In this document: positions 8,874-17,985 of the stretch, piece by piece
Layout: each line of letters opens with the position of its first letter
Position numbering within the stretch: the stretch's first letter is position 1
Assembly (NCBI RefSeq): GCF_029026145.1
Contig: NZ_CP119078.1
Span: 1,020,501 to 1,084,500 of the forward strand
Direction of reading: 5' to 3'
From: Legionella cardiaca
Lineage (GTDB): Bacteria; Pseudomonadota; Gammaproteobacteria; Legionellales; Legionellaceae
DNA: 64,000 nucleotides
Program-made: the position numbers and the translations under genes
Notes under the pieces: generated by a model
Databases searched by the model: none
What the model saw: the letters and a program-made list of their open reading frames with translations, nothing else
What the model was told of the DNA's origin: nothing

Positions 8874-9254
8874 ATGGGGAAATATTTACTCCTGATTTTT
8901 GCATCCATGACATTGACTGCCTGCACTGTGCAGGATGAAAATTATTACCGTAGAAACCCTAAAGCCCTACAGCAAGCAGTAAAAAACTGCCCCAACCAAA
9001 AACCATCACGATTAAGCTGCGAACAATTAGCTATTGTGGCTGAAAGTGTCAATGAGCTAGCATATCAATTGCAAATGAGCCCACAAGCCTTTGGTAAAGA
9101 AATATTGCAACTGCAGGAAACTTTAGCAAAACAGCAAGTTGAGTTAGAAAATAACCCGAATCAACCTGAGCTTAAAAGTTTAATTGAAAAAACTAAACAA
9201 AATTTGGCTGAACGTTTAGCAATTGTAAAGTGGCTAGAGTCACCTGAGAGTTAA
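8874..9254 (+). CDS. small lipoprotein, EexN-like
   Basis: 126-residue protein with a lipobox, LTAC, ending a ~16-residue signal peptide. The mature start reads ENYYRRNPKALQQAVKNCP. This resembles the YY-x-x-NP-x-A-L-x-x-AV-x-x-C-P pattern of EexN-type entry-exclusion lipoproteins, with a second Cys ~11 residues later. The C-terminal half is a Gln/Glu/Lys-rich amphipathic helix. The start is ATG 8874, with GAGCGAG upstream; a TTG six bases earlier is less likely. It lies 3 bases upstream of surE and probably shares its transcript. The family resemblance is by motif only. Entry exclusion is not implied in this chromosomal setting. Confidence 0.65.
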   Translation: MGKYLLLIFASMTLTACTVQDENYYRRNPKALQQAVKNCPNQKPSRLSCEQLAIVAESVNELAYQLQMSPQAFGKEILQLQETLAKQQVELENNPNQPELKSLIEKTKQNLAERLAIVKWLESPES

Positions 9255-9257
9255 GTA

Positions 9258-10034
9258 ATGAGAATTTTAGTAAGCAATGATGATGGGGTAAATGCCCCTG
9301 GGATACGTGCTTTAGCCAATGAAATGTCCCATATTACTGAAACGATAGTGGTTGCTCCTGATAGAAACCGTAGTGGGGCAAGTAATTCTTTAACCTTAAC
9401 AAGGCCTTTACGAGTTAGACAATTGGATAATGGCTATTACAGTGTTGAAGGAACACCAACGGATTGTGTTCATTTAGCGCTTACAGGATTTTTAAAGCCA
9501 ACCGTTGATATCGTTGTTTCAGGGATTAATGAAGGAGCTAACCTTGGCGATGATATTCTGTATTCAGGCACAGTGGCCGCTGCAGTAGAGGGCCGTTATC
9601 TTGGTTTGCCGGCCATTGCTTTTTCGATGGTAGGGGATAACATCCAGTATTATGATACTGCCGCTGCTATTGCACGGCATTTAGTGAAGAAATTAACAGC
9701 AAATATATTGCCGTCCCAGACTATTCTCAATGTTAATATTCCTGATTTACCTCTCGATAAAATTAAAGGGATAGAAGTGACTCGCTTGGGAACTAGACAT
9801 GGGGCTGAGCCAATCATAAAGGAGTATGATCCAAGAGGTCGACCCATTTTTTGGATAGGGCCTCCTGGGTTGGAGGCAGATGCGGGTCCAGGAACAGATT
9901 TTTACGCAATCAGTCAAGGTTATGTGTCCATTACACCTTTACAGCTTGATCTAACTCATTATAAGGTTTTTGATCAATTATCAGCTTGGGTGGAAAAAAT
10001 TGATTTGGCATCTGAGACTCCCCTGGAATCGTAG
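9258..10034 (+). CDS. surE: 5'/3'-nucleotidase SurE
   Basis: Survival protein SurE, a metal-dependent nucleoside monophosphatase acting on nucleotides during stationary phase. The N-terminal [13 protein letters not shown] carries the metal-binding [15 protein letters not shown] and [22 protein letters not shown] are the other two conserved blocks (the last one given only in outline). The length of 258 residues is typical. It starts 3 bases after the lipoprotein gene and is followed by nlpD and rpoS, a widely conserved stationary-phase cluster. Confidence 0.95.
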   Translation: MRILVSNDDGVNAPGIRALANEMSHITETIVVAPDRNRSGASNSLTLTRPLRVRQLDNGYYSVEGTPTDCVHLALTGFLKPTVDIVVSGINEGANLGDDILYSGTVAAAVEGRYLGLPAIAFSMVGDNIQYYDTAAAIARHLVKKLTANILPSQTILNVNIPDLPLDKIKGIEVTRLGTRHGAEPIIKEYDPRGRPIFWIGPPGLEADAGPGTDFYAISQGYVSITPLQLDLTHYKVFDQLSAWVEKIDLASETPLES

Positions 10035-10106
10035 AATGTCACGAAAATTTGTATGCATGAGCCTGGAGTTCGTAGGTATAAAATTAGCAATTTTGAGAGC
10101 ATCACT

Positions 10107-10859
10107 ATGTACAAGCTATGCGTATTAGTCTTTCTTTTTTTGCTGAGCGGATGTGAATCCAGAACGACACTTGCACCAGTTGTCGAATTAAATTGGCGTT
10201 CTCCAAGCAATCATCAAAATGTGCATATAGTTCGTCGTGGGGATACTCTCTATTCTATAGCATTTCGTTATGATAAGGATTATCGAGAATTAGCAGCCTT
10301 TAACCATTTACCAAGTCCTTATGCTTTAAAAGTTGGACAAGTGCTAAGAATAGGCGCAGCCTCAGCACCGAAAAGGCATTTTTCACGATGGGTAGCACCT
10401 CAAAAACAACGCTATGTTGCAAAAAGAACTACAATTAAAAGAGAACCCTCAAAAAATGTCCTAAGGGCGACCTGGACTCCCGCAAACTCCAATCAGCACT
10501 GGGTTTGGCCGGTAAACGGGCGTGTGGCCACCGGATTCATCCCTCAGCAAGGCAAAAAAGGCATAGATATTGCTGGTAAAAAAGGGGAAAAGATTCGTGC
10601 GGCTTCCAGTGGAGTAGTAGCTTATTCGGGGAGCGGCCTATCTGGATATGGTAATTTGATTATTATTAAGCATAACAATCAGTTCCTTACGGCATATGGT
10701 AATAATCTGCATAATTTGGTTAAGGAAGGACAAAGTGTTAAAGCAGGACAAATTATTGCCGAAATGGGAGTTATTGATAGACGATTTTGGGGTGTTCATT
10801 TTGAAATCAGAAGGGCCGGTAAGCCGGTTAACCCTCTGAGTTATTTAGGAAGAGGTTGA
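10107..10859 (+). CDS. nlpD: NlpD-like lipoprotein, LysM plus degenerate LytM domain
   Basis: Outer-membrane lipoprotein that in other gammaproteobacteria activates septal amidases. Start ATG 10107 gives MYKLCVLVFLFLLSGC with a lipobox at Cys16; the in-frame ATG at 10053 would add 18 non-signal residues. LysM is at ~35-80 (HIVRRGDTLYSIAFRY). A peptidase M23-like domain follows at ~145-245. In M23 enzymes the first zinc ligand is the His of an H-x-x-x-D motif; here the segment reads GKKGIDIAG, so the His is replaced, as in E. coli NlpD. The domain is therefore probably regulatory, not catalytic. In relatives, promoters inside nlpD drive rpoS; I could not pinpoint one here. Confidence 0.9.
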   Translation: MYKLCVLVFLFLLSGCESRTTLAPVVELNWRSPSNHQNVHIVRRGDTLYSIAFRYDKDYRELAAFNHLPSPYALKVGQVLRIGAASAPKRHFSRWVAPQKQRYVAKRTTIKREPSKNVLRATWTPANSNQHWVWPVNGRVATGFIPQQGKKGIDIAGKKGEKIRAASSGVVAYSGSGLSGYGNLIIIKHNNQFLTAYGNNLHNLVKEGQSVKAGQIIAEMGVIDRRFWGVHFEIRRAGKPVNPLSYLGRG

Positions 10860-10936
10860 CAACCTAACTGATGTTGCAGGTAGGTCATTAATAAGGGTGT
10901 TTTTTCTTTAATGGATATAAACACATAGGTGATATG

Positions 10937-11950
10937 ATGCAACCAGATGATGAATCAGTAAAAGCAGATGAAATCCCAGAAGAGGAGTGGGAGGAGTCTC
11001 CAGAAAATGAGACTTTGCTGAGCGAAGACGATATTGACACTGTAGAAGATGCTGGAACTGAGCCTGATTTTAGTGATGAGGAGGCATTTCCAAGTTTTCA
11101 GCGTGGCAGACAAGCTGCAAAAATAATGGATGCTACGCAAATCTATCTAAGTGAAATTGGATTTTCGCCGTTACTTTCAGCTGAAGAGGAAGTGCACTAT
11201 GCAAGGCGGGCACTTAAAGGTGATGCCGCTTCGCGTAAAAAAATGATCGAATCCAATTTACGGTTGGTCGTTAAAATTGCACGGCGTTATCTCAATCGCG
11301 GATTGCCATTACTTGATCTTATCGAAGAAGGAAATCTCGGGCTGATGAAATCAGTTGAGAAATTTGACCCAGATAGAGGATTTCGTTTTTCGACTTATGC
11401 CACGTGGTGGATTAGGCAAACGATAGAGCGCGCCATCATGAATCAGACAAGAACGATTCGTCTTCCTATTCATGTAGTTAAAGAGCTTAATGTGTATCTA
11501 AGAGCGGCTCGTCAACTTACGCAAAAACTTGATCATGAACCATCAGCAGAAGAGATTGCTGATATGGTGGACAAACCTCTTGAGGATGTTGAAAAATTGC
11601 TTGGTTTGAATGATAAAGTTGCTTCCGTAGATACACCCATTGGTTATGATGAAAATAAATCTTTGTTAGATACAATTGCTGATGAAAACAGCATGAATCC
11701 TGCTGAATTGTTGACGGATGAAAATTTACGTACGCATATTGAATCATTGTTAGATAAATTAACAGAGAACCAACAACAAGTTATTGCTAGACGTTTTGGG
11801 CTGCGTGGATTTGAAAAAGCTACCCTCGAAGATGTTGGTAAAGAAATTAATCTTACTCGAGAGCGAGTTAGACAAATTCAGGTTGAGGCGCTCAAAACAT
11901 TAAGAGGTCTTCTTGAGAGAGTTGGTTTGACGCAGGAAGATTTATTTTAG
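10937..11950 (+). CDS. rpoS: RNA polymerase sigma factor RpoS
   Basis: Stationary-phase sigma factor (337 residues). An acidic N-terminal region 1.1 is followed by sigma-70 region 1.2 ([12 protein letters not shown]), region 2 ([16 protein letters not shown], the core-binding [12 protein letters not shown], and the -10 recognition helix [16 protein letters not shown]), region 3 and region 4 ([20 protein letters not shown] is the helix-turn-helix). Two ATGs lie at 10934 and 10937; AGGTG at 10927-10931 is better spaced for the second. In Legionella RpoS governs transmissive-phase traits and intracellular growth. The gene ends at a strong terminator. Confidence 0.95.
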   Translation: MQPDDESVKADEIPEEEWEESPENETLLSEDDIDTVEDAGTEPDFSDEEAFPSFQRGRQAAKIMDATQIYLSEIGFSPLLSAEEEVHYARRALKGDAASRKKMIESNLRLVVKIARRYLNRGLPLLDLIEEGNLGLMKSVEKFDPDRGFRFSTYATWWIRQTIERAIMNQTRTIRLPIHVVKELNVYLRAARQLTQKLDHEPSAEEIADMVDKPLEDVEKLLGLNDKVASVDTPIGYDENKSLLDTIADENSMNPAELLTDENLRTHIESLLDKLTENQQQVIARRFGLRGFEKATLEDVGKEINLTRERVRQIQVEALKTLRGLLERVGLTQEDLF

Positions 11951-11960
11951 TTTGTGCCTA

Positions 11961-11998
11961 AAAACATGAACCAGGTATTACCTGCTTCATGTTTTTAT
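11961..11998 (+). terminator. Rho-independent terminator of the surE-nlpD-rpoS group
   Basis: A stem of AAACATGAA-c-CAGGT and ACCTG-c-TTCATGTTT with a 3-base loop is followed by TTTTATTTT. The only mismatch is one C opposite C. Confidence 0.85.
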
Positions 11999-12034
11999 TT
12001 TATTAAAATACAATGCATTATCTCATCAGGCTTT

Positions 12035-12153
12035 CACAATCTCGTCATCCTGAGGAATTTATGACGAAGATCTCCTGAATGAAGAGCATTCCCTTTAGGT
12101 AAGATGCCTGTGTTACATTCTGGAGATCCTTCACTCTGGATGACGAGGTTGTG
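12035..12153. repeat. 119-bp imperfect palindrome, MITE/REP-like
   Basis: The ends CACAATCTCGTCATCC and GGATGACGAGGTTGTG are inverted repeats (15 of 16 pairs). An inner pair, GAAGATCTCCTGAATG and CATTCTGGAGATCCTTC, extends the palindrome. It contains no reading frame. The CGTCATCCTGAGGAA-type ends are like dispersed repeats seen in many bacterial genomes. It fills most of the gap between rpoS and the beta-barrel gene. Confidence 0.65.
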
Positions 12154-12186
12154 AACGGTTACGTTATACCTGGCATTCAAAAGAAA

Positions 12187-12891
12187 CTATTTTTCTTGAA
12201 TTTTTTGAAACTCTGGCATACTTACCCTAAGACCTACCATAAACAGATTAGCTTCGGGTTTATAACGTCCACTTAATGATGCTCCAGACAGTGGTTCAAC
12301 ATTGGTCCAGGTTGCATCATCATATTGCGTAAATTGATAGGTAAAAAGAATTTCGGTGTTTGGAGTAAGTTGGTTGGCAACACCCGCTTTAAGTCCCCAA
12401 CCAGTTAACCATTCCCGAAAATTGCCAGTCACCCCGGCATTCCCAGCTGTATTTTCTGAACTAATTTTAAATCTACTGCGAGAGACTCCTGGTCCAACAA
12501 AAAAGCGAACATTTTCATGGTAATGGTACTCGGGTAAAGCAAACAGACTAAAACCATAGTCTAATTTCTCTTCTGTTTGTACAGAATCCAAAAAGAACCA
12601 ATTGTGAATAGTATGTTCTGCTTTTCCAGTAAATAAATCGGCATTACCTTCGAGATTGAGGCCAAATTTATCAGTAAATAAAAAATCATAGCCTGCAGCT
12701 AATTGCCCATGAAAATTAGTATATCCACTATGGAAGTTTTCAGAAGTAAGAAAAGGGTCGCCAAGGGGATAAGCCAAATCTTTCTCTATATTTACTGCAT
12801 TAACCCCAAGATTAATAGCACCATACCAGTTTGCATTGGCAGTTAAGGGAAGCAAGCCCAGGCCAATTATTAGCATAGAATATTTATTCAT
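12187..12891 (-). CDS. outer-membrane beta-barrel protein
   Basis: 234-residue protein with a signal peptide (MNKYSMLIIGLGLLPLTANA) and then alternating strands typical of an 8-stranded OmpX/OmpA-like barrel (for example NWYGAINLGVNAV, LAAGYDFLFTDKFGLNLEG, EANLFMVGLRVSM). The start at 12891 has GAGGTT seven bases upstream; an ATG at 12903 abutting the protease stop is less well placed. It directly follows the secreted metzincin gene on the same strand, so the two may be co-transcribed. No specific function is evident. A short charged tail follows the last strand. Confidence 0.75.
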   Translation of the reverse strand: MNKYSMLIIGLGLLPLTANANWYGAINLGVNAVNIEKDLAYPLGDPFLTSENFHSGYTNFHGQLAAGYDFLFTDKFGLNLEGNADLFTGKAEHTIHNWFFLDSVQTEEKLDYGFSLFALPEYHYHENVRFFVGPGVSRSRFKISSENTAGNAGVTGNFREWLTGWGLKAGVANQLTPNTEILFTYQFTQYDDATWTNVEPLSGASLSGRYKPEANLFMVGLRVSMPEFQKIQEK

Positions 12892-12903
12892 GTTTAACCT
12901 CAT

Positions 12904-15102
12904 TTATAAAATGCTTGGAATAGTGATCACATTGGATGTTTCATTTGCACCGCCACCTTGTCTCATGACAGTGATAGAAACATCAATGGCACGAGGGGAG
13001 GTAATGTTTCTTACAATAAAGCGATGATTGGCTTCATCCAGATCCAAGCTCGCATTGGGTAAACCATTAAGAATATAGCGAGTAACAAATCGCTTATCCA
13101 AACCCGAGTAAATAATAAATGCTTCTCTACGATTCATGGGATTACGATCAGCTTGAGTTAAAGATAACAATGCACTAATTGCAAAATTTTGTTTGGAGAT
13201 GGTAAAGAAAGTGCCTCTTGATGATCTCACCATAATACGTGCCGAAGACGTAGTGACGTTTGGAACAGTGATTGTTGCAGCCCCTACATTGGGTGCGTTT
13301 TGTAATAGGACATAGGGATAAGTTATACCACCATCAGTTGATAAAAGAATATCAACCGTCTGAGCACTCACTGGAGCTAGATTAGTGTTGGCTACGTCCC
13401 AAATTACTGATTTTGTCGTACCGGCTCCCCAACTTATTCCACTTGTTGTGGGATAAGTTAATAAGAAAGGGCCTGCGGTATTTGTTGTAGTCACTGTAAC
13501 GTCTGTGAAAGCATTACAGGAGCCTCCAGGTGTATTCGCACGTACGGAAACTCTAAATTTTAAAATCCTTGATACGGAGGGTAATACTTCCCAAGTAAAT
13601 GGACCATTGCTGGCCAGTGCCGTTAAATTGGGTAAAAAACGTGTAGGTAACGAGGTTGGGCTAAAGCTTCTAAAGTTAGGCCCGCCTGTTGCTGAGCTCA
13701 CTGGTGGTTGAATAGAAACCTCATTATTTTGTTGTTCCCAGGTATAAGTTAATACTCTGCCTGTTGGGCTTATTGCTGAAGCTGTCAAACTAAAAGGGGT
13801 ACTTACTGGAATATAGGTAAAACCATTGGTTCCAGTAATAACTGGTGCTGATGGAATGGGGGTTTTGACGGCGCAGGTATGTGCCGGATTATTAATAAAA
13901 TTTCCCATTTCCTGTAAACTTATTCCATTGAAATAAGCGTCAGAATGAGCTTGCACATTAGGCGCACAAATTCCTGCATATCCCATAATAGTACTGCCGC
14001 TTCCTGGCTCAACTGCTGTAGCATTATTTCGGTTGCAATTGTTATTCTGGACATGATTCGCACCAAATTGATGGCCTATTTCATGAGCTACATAATCCAC
14101 ATCGAAGGGATCGCCTACAGGGCGGGGTTGCCCTGTGGCCCCTTTTGCCTTTTCTGCCGCATCACAAACACTACCCAGACTGGCTAGTCCGCTACCGGCT
14201 GAATCAACCACATGCCCGATATCATAATTAGCTGAACCGATTACTGCGTCAACATTCGTTTGATTTTCTTCTATAAGTGCATCAGGGTCGCCGTGTGTAT
14301 AGGGCTGAGTATTGGGGTCTGTGTAAATAATCATTGCGTTATTAGCAATAAGTTGCAGGGTTATAGCAATATCTCGTTCGTAGATACCATTAACACGATT
14401 CACTGTAGTCACTTGAGCTGCCAGTGCTAAAGGAACTGTTCCACCATGGAATGCAGTGTATTCGGCTGTAGCTGCCATAGCCAAACGGTATTTTCTTAAT
14501 TCGCAGGAAGAAAAATTAACAAAGTGTTTGAATTGGCTGAAATCCTTTAATGGTTGACTTTGACCCGAAACACCGCATTTTATTCTTTTGGATGTAGTAA
14601 AGTCTTTTTGGTAATACACCATATAATATTGCGTGTTACCCCTTTCTAAGGGATCGATAAAAATAGTGTGTTTACCGGGAACCATGATCATCGCATGAAA
14701 TCCATGTGGCGTGATGTCGAGTTTTACAAATTCATTTGATTTGCCCACACCATAAGCATCATAGGTTTTAATTTCTGGAAATTTAGCAGCTAACTGCGAT
14801 TCCATTGTATTGTTTTCTAGCACTTTATATTGATGCATAGTGCCGTCAGGATGAGGTAATTCAAGGAGCAGCGGCGATACTCCTGGATTTAAATTGTCTC
14901 GATGAGGAGCATGCTCGAGTTCAGTGTAGAGTTGGTTGATATCAATTGCCACAACACGATAATGCTTTGCATGAATATAACGTTCGCCACCCGTTAACGA
15001 CATTGATGAGGGAGCGACATCTTTCACTACGCGAATTACAGGTTGTGCCACTAAAAAAGAAGAAAATAGCAGCAGAAACGCTGCAATAAACATCCGTGTC
15101 AT
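12904..15102 (-). CDS. secreted zinc metalloprotease, metzincin (reprolysin-like)
   Basis: 732-residue exported protease. The signal peptide (MTRMFIAAFLLLFSSFLVAQ) and a ~185-residue propeptide precede the catalytic domain. The zinc site HEIGHQFGANH (residues ~340-350) matches the metzincin HExxHxxGxxH, and STIMGYAG supplies the Met-turn. The C-terminal ~300 residues are Ig/fibronectin-like beta repeats (e.g. PFLLTYPTTSGISWGAG). The ATG at 15102 suits the signal peptide; 15111 and 15141 are alternatives. A substrate of the Lsp type II secretion system is likely, because the protein has a signal peptide and no membrane anchor. Host-protein substrates are unknown. Confidence 0.85.
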   Translation of the reverse strand: MTRMFIAAFLLLFSSFLVAQPVIRVVKDVAPSSMSLTGGERYIHAKHYRVVAIDINQLYTELEHAPHRDNLNPGVSPLLLELPHPDGTMHQYKVLENNTMESQLAAKFPEIKTYDAYGVGKSNEFVKLDITPHGFHAMIMVPGKHTIFIDPLERGNTQYYMVYYQKDFTTSKRIKCGVSGQSQPLKDFSQFKHFVNFSSCELRKYRLAMAATAEYTAFHGGTVPLALAAQVTTVNRVNGIYERDIAITLQLIANNAMIIYTDPNTQPYTHGDPDALIEENQTNVDAVIGSANYDIGHVVDSAGSGLASLGSVCDAAEKAKGATGQPRPVGDPFDVDYVAHEIGHQFGANHVQNNNCNRNNATAVEPGSGSTIMGYAGICAPNVQAHSDAYFNGISLQEMGNFINNPAHTCAVKTPIPSAPVITGTNGFTYIPVSTPFSLTASAISPTGRVLTYTWEQQNNEVSIQPPVSSATGGPNFRSFSPTSLPTRFLPNLTALASNGPFTWEVLPSVSRILKFRVSVRANTPGGSCNAFTDVTVTTTNTAGPFLLTYPTTSGISWGAGTTKSVIWDVANTNLAPVSAQTVDILLSTDGGITYPYVLLQNAPNVGAATITVPNVTTSSARIMVRSSRGTFFTISKQNFAISALLSLTQADRNPMNRREAFIIYSGLDKRFVTRYILNGLPNASLDLDEANHRFIVRNITSPRAIDVSITVMRQGGGANETSNVITIPSIL

Positions 15103-15249
15103 CGTTCTCATTTCCAATAAGTAAAATTTTTGCGAAATCACTATATCAAGTTAAGTTCATATTCTCAAATGAAAATTTTTAGAGATTTATCGCTGACTAT
15201 TAGGCCATTTAAGTACAGTAGCCCTTTATGAAATTTATAAAAATAAACC

Positions 15250-16023
15250 TTACTGGTTAAGTTTTATCTCAGCAACAGGTTGAGTTGATTGTTCCTCAGT
15301 GGTAGTTTTCCAAAAAGGAGTTACTACGATTTTAATCTTTTCTTTATATTCCAGTTTATAATCAGTCATACTTTTGCCGGTTTCTTTCTTGAATTGTTCT
15401 TTGAAATCGGCAGTTGCAGACATTTGTTGCGCTATTTCATTAATATAAGTAAAGTGCTCAAGAACCATCTTTTCATTGGCGCCAAAATTTTTCGTTCTAA
15501 TTAAATCTTCAATCTTTTGTCTCGCCATGTTAATAAGTTCTTCATCTTCAAAGGGTAATTGTTTAGCTAACTCTTTAAATTTATCTTTAAAGTCACTGCC
15601 ATACAGCTGCTCTATTCCCTCTGCTTTTGCCTTTACAGATACGGCTCCAATTTTCATCATGTCATCGATAATGTCTGGTATGGAGGCTTTGGCATCCTGA
15701 ATAAATTTTTCTACATAAGGTGCTAATAAATTTTCAGAAATACTGAGAGCTGATGCTAAATGTTCAAGCATGACCGTTAGTGACAAATGATAGCTTTCTA
15801 TAGTTAGTTCACGCATAGCCGGTGGACTGGTTTCTTGGGAGCGTTTTTTGACATGGATCATGGCTGACTCAACCATTGCTGAATTAACAGGATCCAGTAG
15901 CGCAGTATGGATTGCACTTTCATTGATTACTGCAGTAATTTGTTTGTCTTTTAAAAGAGATGCTACAAGTGTTAAGCGCAATTCTTCCCATTTACCAAAA
16001 GTACTTACTTTAAACTTTCCCAT
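15250..16023 (-). CDS. hypothetical protein, alpha-helical
   Basis: 257 residues from the ATG at 16023, which has GGAG eight bases upstream; the longer forms from 16035 or 16062 are less supported. No family is recognised. The product is mostly helical and charged, with no signal peptide or membrane span. The C-terminus (TTTEEQSTQPVAEIKLNQ) has the Glu plus small polar residues often seen in Dot/Icm substrates, but this is weak evidence. It stands alone between the metzincin gene and a decayed pseudogene, an accessory neighbourhood. Confidence 0.6.
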   Translation of the reverse strand: MGKFKVSTFGKWEELRLTLVASLLKDKQITAVINESAIHTALLDPVNSAMVESAMIHVKKRSQETSPPAMRELTIESYHLSLTVMLEHLASALSISENLLAPYVEKFIQDAKASIPDIIDDMMKIGAVSVKAKAEGIEQLYGSDFKDKFKELAKQLPFEDEELINMARQKIEDLIRTKNFGANEKMVLEHFTYINEIAQQMSATADFKEQFKKETGKSMTDYKLEYKEKIKIVVTPFWKTTTEEQSTQPVAEIKLNQ

Positions 16024-16251
16024 ACCATTCTCCATAATGCTTAACAAAATAAAAATCGCCAATAGATTTATCCTTATTTATGTATGCAAGCAAGTTATTT
16101 CGGAGAAAATTAAAAAAGGATTTATAAAAATATCAATCAAGTTAATCTTCGCTGTAGAGAAGTAAGAGCTTGTTATAATGGGTAAAATTTTACATGAAAC
16201 CTGGAGAGTCGCTTTATTAGAGAGCACAATTAGGTCAAATTATTCTCCACT

Positions 16252-16664
16252 ATGGTCTTTTGGTTAAAAACATTAAACTGGAAGATACTACTTGTTGTTC
16301 TATAATGGAGCAGTTATGTAATTAGTTTCACGAGATTATTATGCGTAATTAGGTAATTGTTGACATTGATGACTGTTCAAGAACCCATCAGCTTAAGATT
16401 GGTATGCCTGAAACTGATAAAATTCATCGTAGTGATGTCGCAATTATTTTAGGCTCTAAAGTTAATCCTGATGGCACGCTCTCGCAACGGTTAGCTGCCA
16501 GACTTAATAAGGGAATTCAGCTATATCAGCAAGAATTACGATGTAATATATCACCTCTTTATACGGCACATGCCAACTATTTTGAGTGGCGCGATATTTA
16601 TTCTATTGTACGTGAAATCGCTGGACTATATTATTATTGGATTAAATATCCTGCTTGCGTTTAA
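16252..16664 (+). pseudogene. YdcF-like (DUF218) protein, decayed
   Basis: Pieces of a YdcF/SanA-type membrane protein in order. An ATG at 16252 opens a hydrophobic anchor (MVFWLKTLNWKILLVVL) that hits TAA. A second frame, ATG 16341, hits TAG after three codons. From 16353 the frame is open, with VIVDIDDCSRTHQLKIGMPE and then SDVAIILGSKVNPDGTLSQ, the DUF218 N-terminal block. Residues ELRCNISPLYTAHANYFEWR then jump to the family's C-terminal part. The central half, including the conserved SGG region, is missing. A frameshift, a stop and a large internal deletion together indicate a dead gene. An 86-residue remnant could still be translated from 16404. Confidence 0.7.
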
Positions 16665-16666
16665 AA

Positions 16667-16903
16667 TTAAACCATCTCTTGAGTAATCAACTGTGCAAAA
16701 TAATTAAAATTTTGATATTTCTGGTAATACACTTCAAGTTCCTTCATGCACGTTGAATTGATTATACATTTTGTCTCAGGAATAAAATCAATTAGAGTAT
16801 TAATGATCACGTGTTCGGGCGCATTTTTATCGATTAATTGTTTTACTTGGCTATCAATTAATCGAATTATTTCTTTATCATTTTCTGAAAGCATTACAGA
16901 CAT
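16667..16903 (-). CDS. small hypothetical protein
   Basis: 78-residue soluble protein (MSVMLSENDKEIIRLIDSQ...) with strong helical character and no recognised domain. It starts 35 bases after the stop of the DUF1810-type gene on the same strand, consistent with co-transcription. It ends 2 bases from the convergent YdcF-like remnant. Its amino-acid composition is like that of a real protein, but there is no family support. Confidence 0.5.
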   Translation of the reverse strand: MSVMLSENDKEIIRLIDSQVKQLIDKNAPEHVIINTLIDFIPETKCIINSTCMKELEVYYQKYQNFNYFAQLITQEMV

Positions 16904-16938
16904 AAAACCCTTTAGTTGCCAGCTTGTATTTAACTATT

Positions 16939-17985
16939 TTATATTGATGAATCACCTTTATTGCAATACTTTTGAGGCTCAATTTTTTCTTGAATAAGCT
17001 TATCAATATAAAGCGTGTTTTCTTTTATATTGGCTAAATTTTCAGGGCTAAAAGAGCATTGTTCTGGAGGAGATTGGAAATGATGTCGATCCAATAAGCC
17101 TTCAAACTCCTGTAAACTGTGAGGCTTGAATAAACCTAGATTATTTCGTTTTATTGCACAAATATCTCGAATGAGTGCGAGAACGATAGTCTCATTTGCT
17201 TCATTAAGCTCATGGTTAGAGAGCCAATGAGAAATGGCTGTTAATTTTCGGACTTTATTTTCTGTGTTAAGTTGAAACCAACTAGCGCGGCCATGTTTTT
17301 TTTGCTCGATGTTTTTGATTAATTGTTCAACGATCATTTGCACTAAGGGCGCTTTATTAAGAGATAATGCTGTCTCTGAGGCAAATAAGTTTTCATGGGG
17401 TATGGGAGGAGTGGATTGTTTTACTTCTAACACCTCATCAGTCATTTGAACTTTAGTAAATTCCTTGGCTTTTGAGATATTGTTATAGGTTTTTTTGCAA
17501 TAAGGGTAACCTTGCTGTTCAATAATTTTTAGAACACGCGAACAGTATTCATCAAGTTTAAATAAATTACTTTTTATTGGCTCTTCGGTTGAGGTGGTCA
17601 AGTGCTGCGCTGCGTATTGAAAAAGGGTTAAACTTGACGCCAGTTTTAATGCATCTGTAGCCTTTTTATCATCAAGATAGGATCCCATTAATACGTTAAC
17701 GTGGATCCCTTGTTCCAATTTTTCGGCAATCAGTTTTACCATCTTAAGATAACGCGAAAAAAGTACCTCATCTTGCAAATAAGCACAGGCTTCAGTGAGA
17801 TCAGTAATGCCATAGGTTGCTGAATTCGGGCTTTTACCTAATATTTTTAGCTGTGGAAGGATATACCAAATCCAATGACCGATTTTTCTTCCAGATTTGA
17901 TTTCAGCATAGGCATCATCATACTGTTTTTCTTGTGCGTCGTGGAAACGTTTTAATCCTGAAGGATCTTTCTTCTTTGGGGGCAT
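16939..17985 (-). CDS. DUF1810-domain protein with Legionella-type C-terminal extension
   Basis: 348 residues. The N-terminal ~13-145 match DUF1810 (RFHDAQEKQYDDAYAEIKSG, then the HWIWYILPQL core, YGI and EACAYL), normally a stand-alone ~140-residue protein. The second half adds a linker and a helical module (~235-330) containing IRDICAIKRNNLGLF and PHSLQEFEGLL. That pattern recalls a small domain repeated in Legionella proteins (possibly DUF5617; from memory, not searched). No signal peptide is present. It is likely the first gene of a pair with the 78-residue gene downstream. The function of DUF1810 is unknown; the fusion suggests recruitment as an effector or regulator, which is inference. 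Confidence 0.75.
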   Translation of the reverse strand: MPPKKKDPSGLKRFHDAQEKQYDDAYAEIKSGRKIGHWIWYILPQLKILGKSPNSATYGITDLTEACAYLQDEVLFSRYLKMVKLIAEKLEQGIHVNVLMGSYLDDKKATDALKLASSLTLFQYAAQHLTTSTEEPIKSNLFKLDEYCSRVLKIIEQQGYPYCKKTYNNISKAKEFTKVQMTDEVLEVKQSTPPIPHENLFASETALSLNKAPLVQMIVEQLIKNIEQKKHGRASWFQLNTENKVRKLTAISHWLSNHELNEANETIVLALIRDICAIKRNNLGLFKPHSLQEFEGLLDRHHFQSPPEQCSFSPENLANIKENTLYIDKLIQEKIEPQKYCNKGDSSI

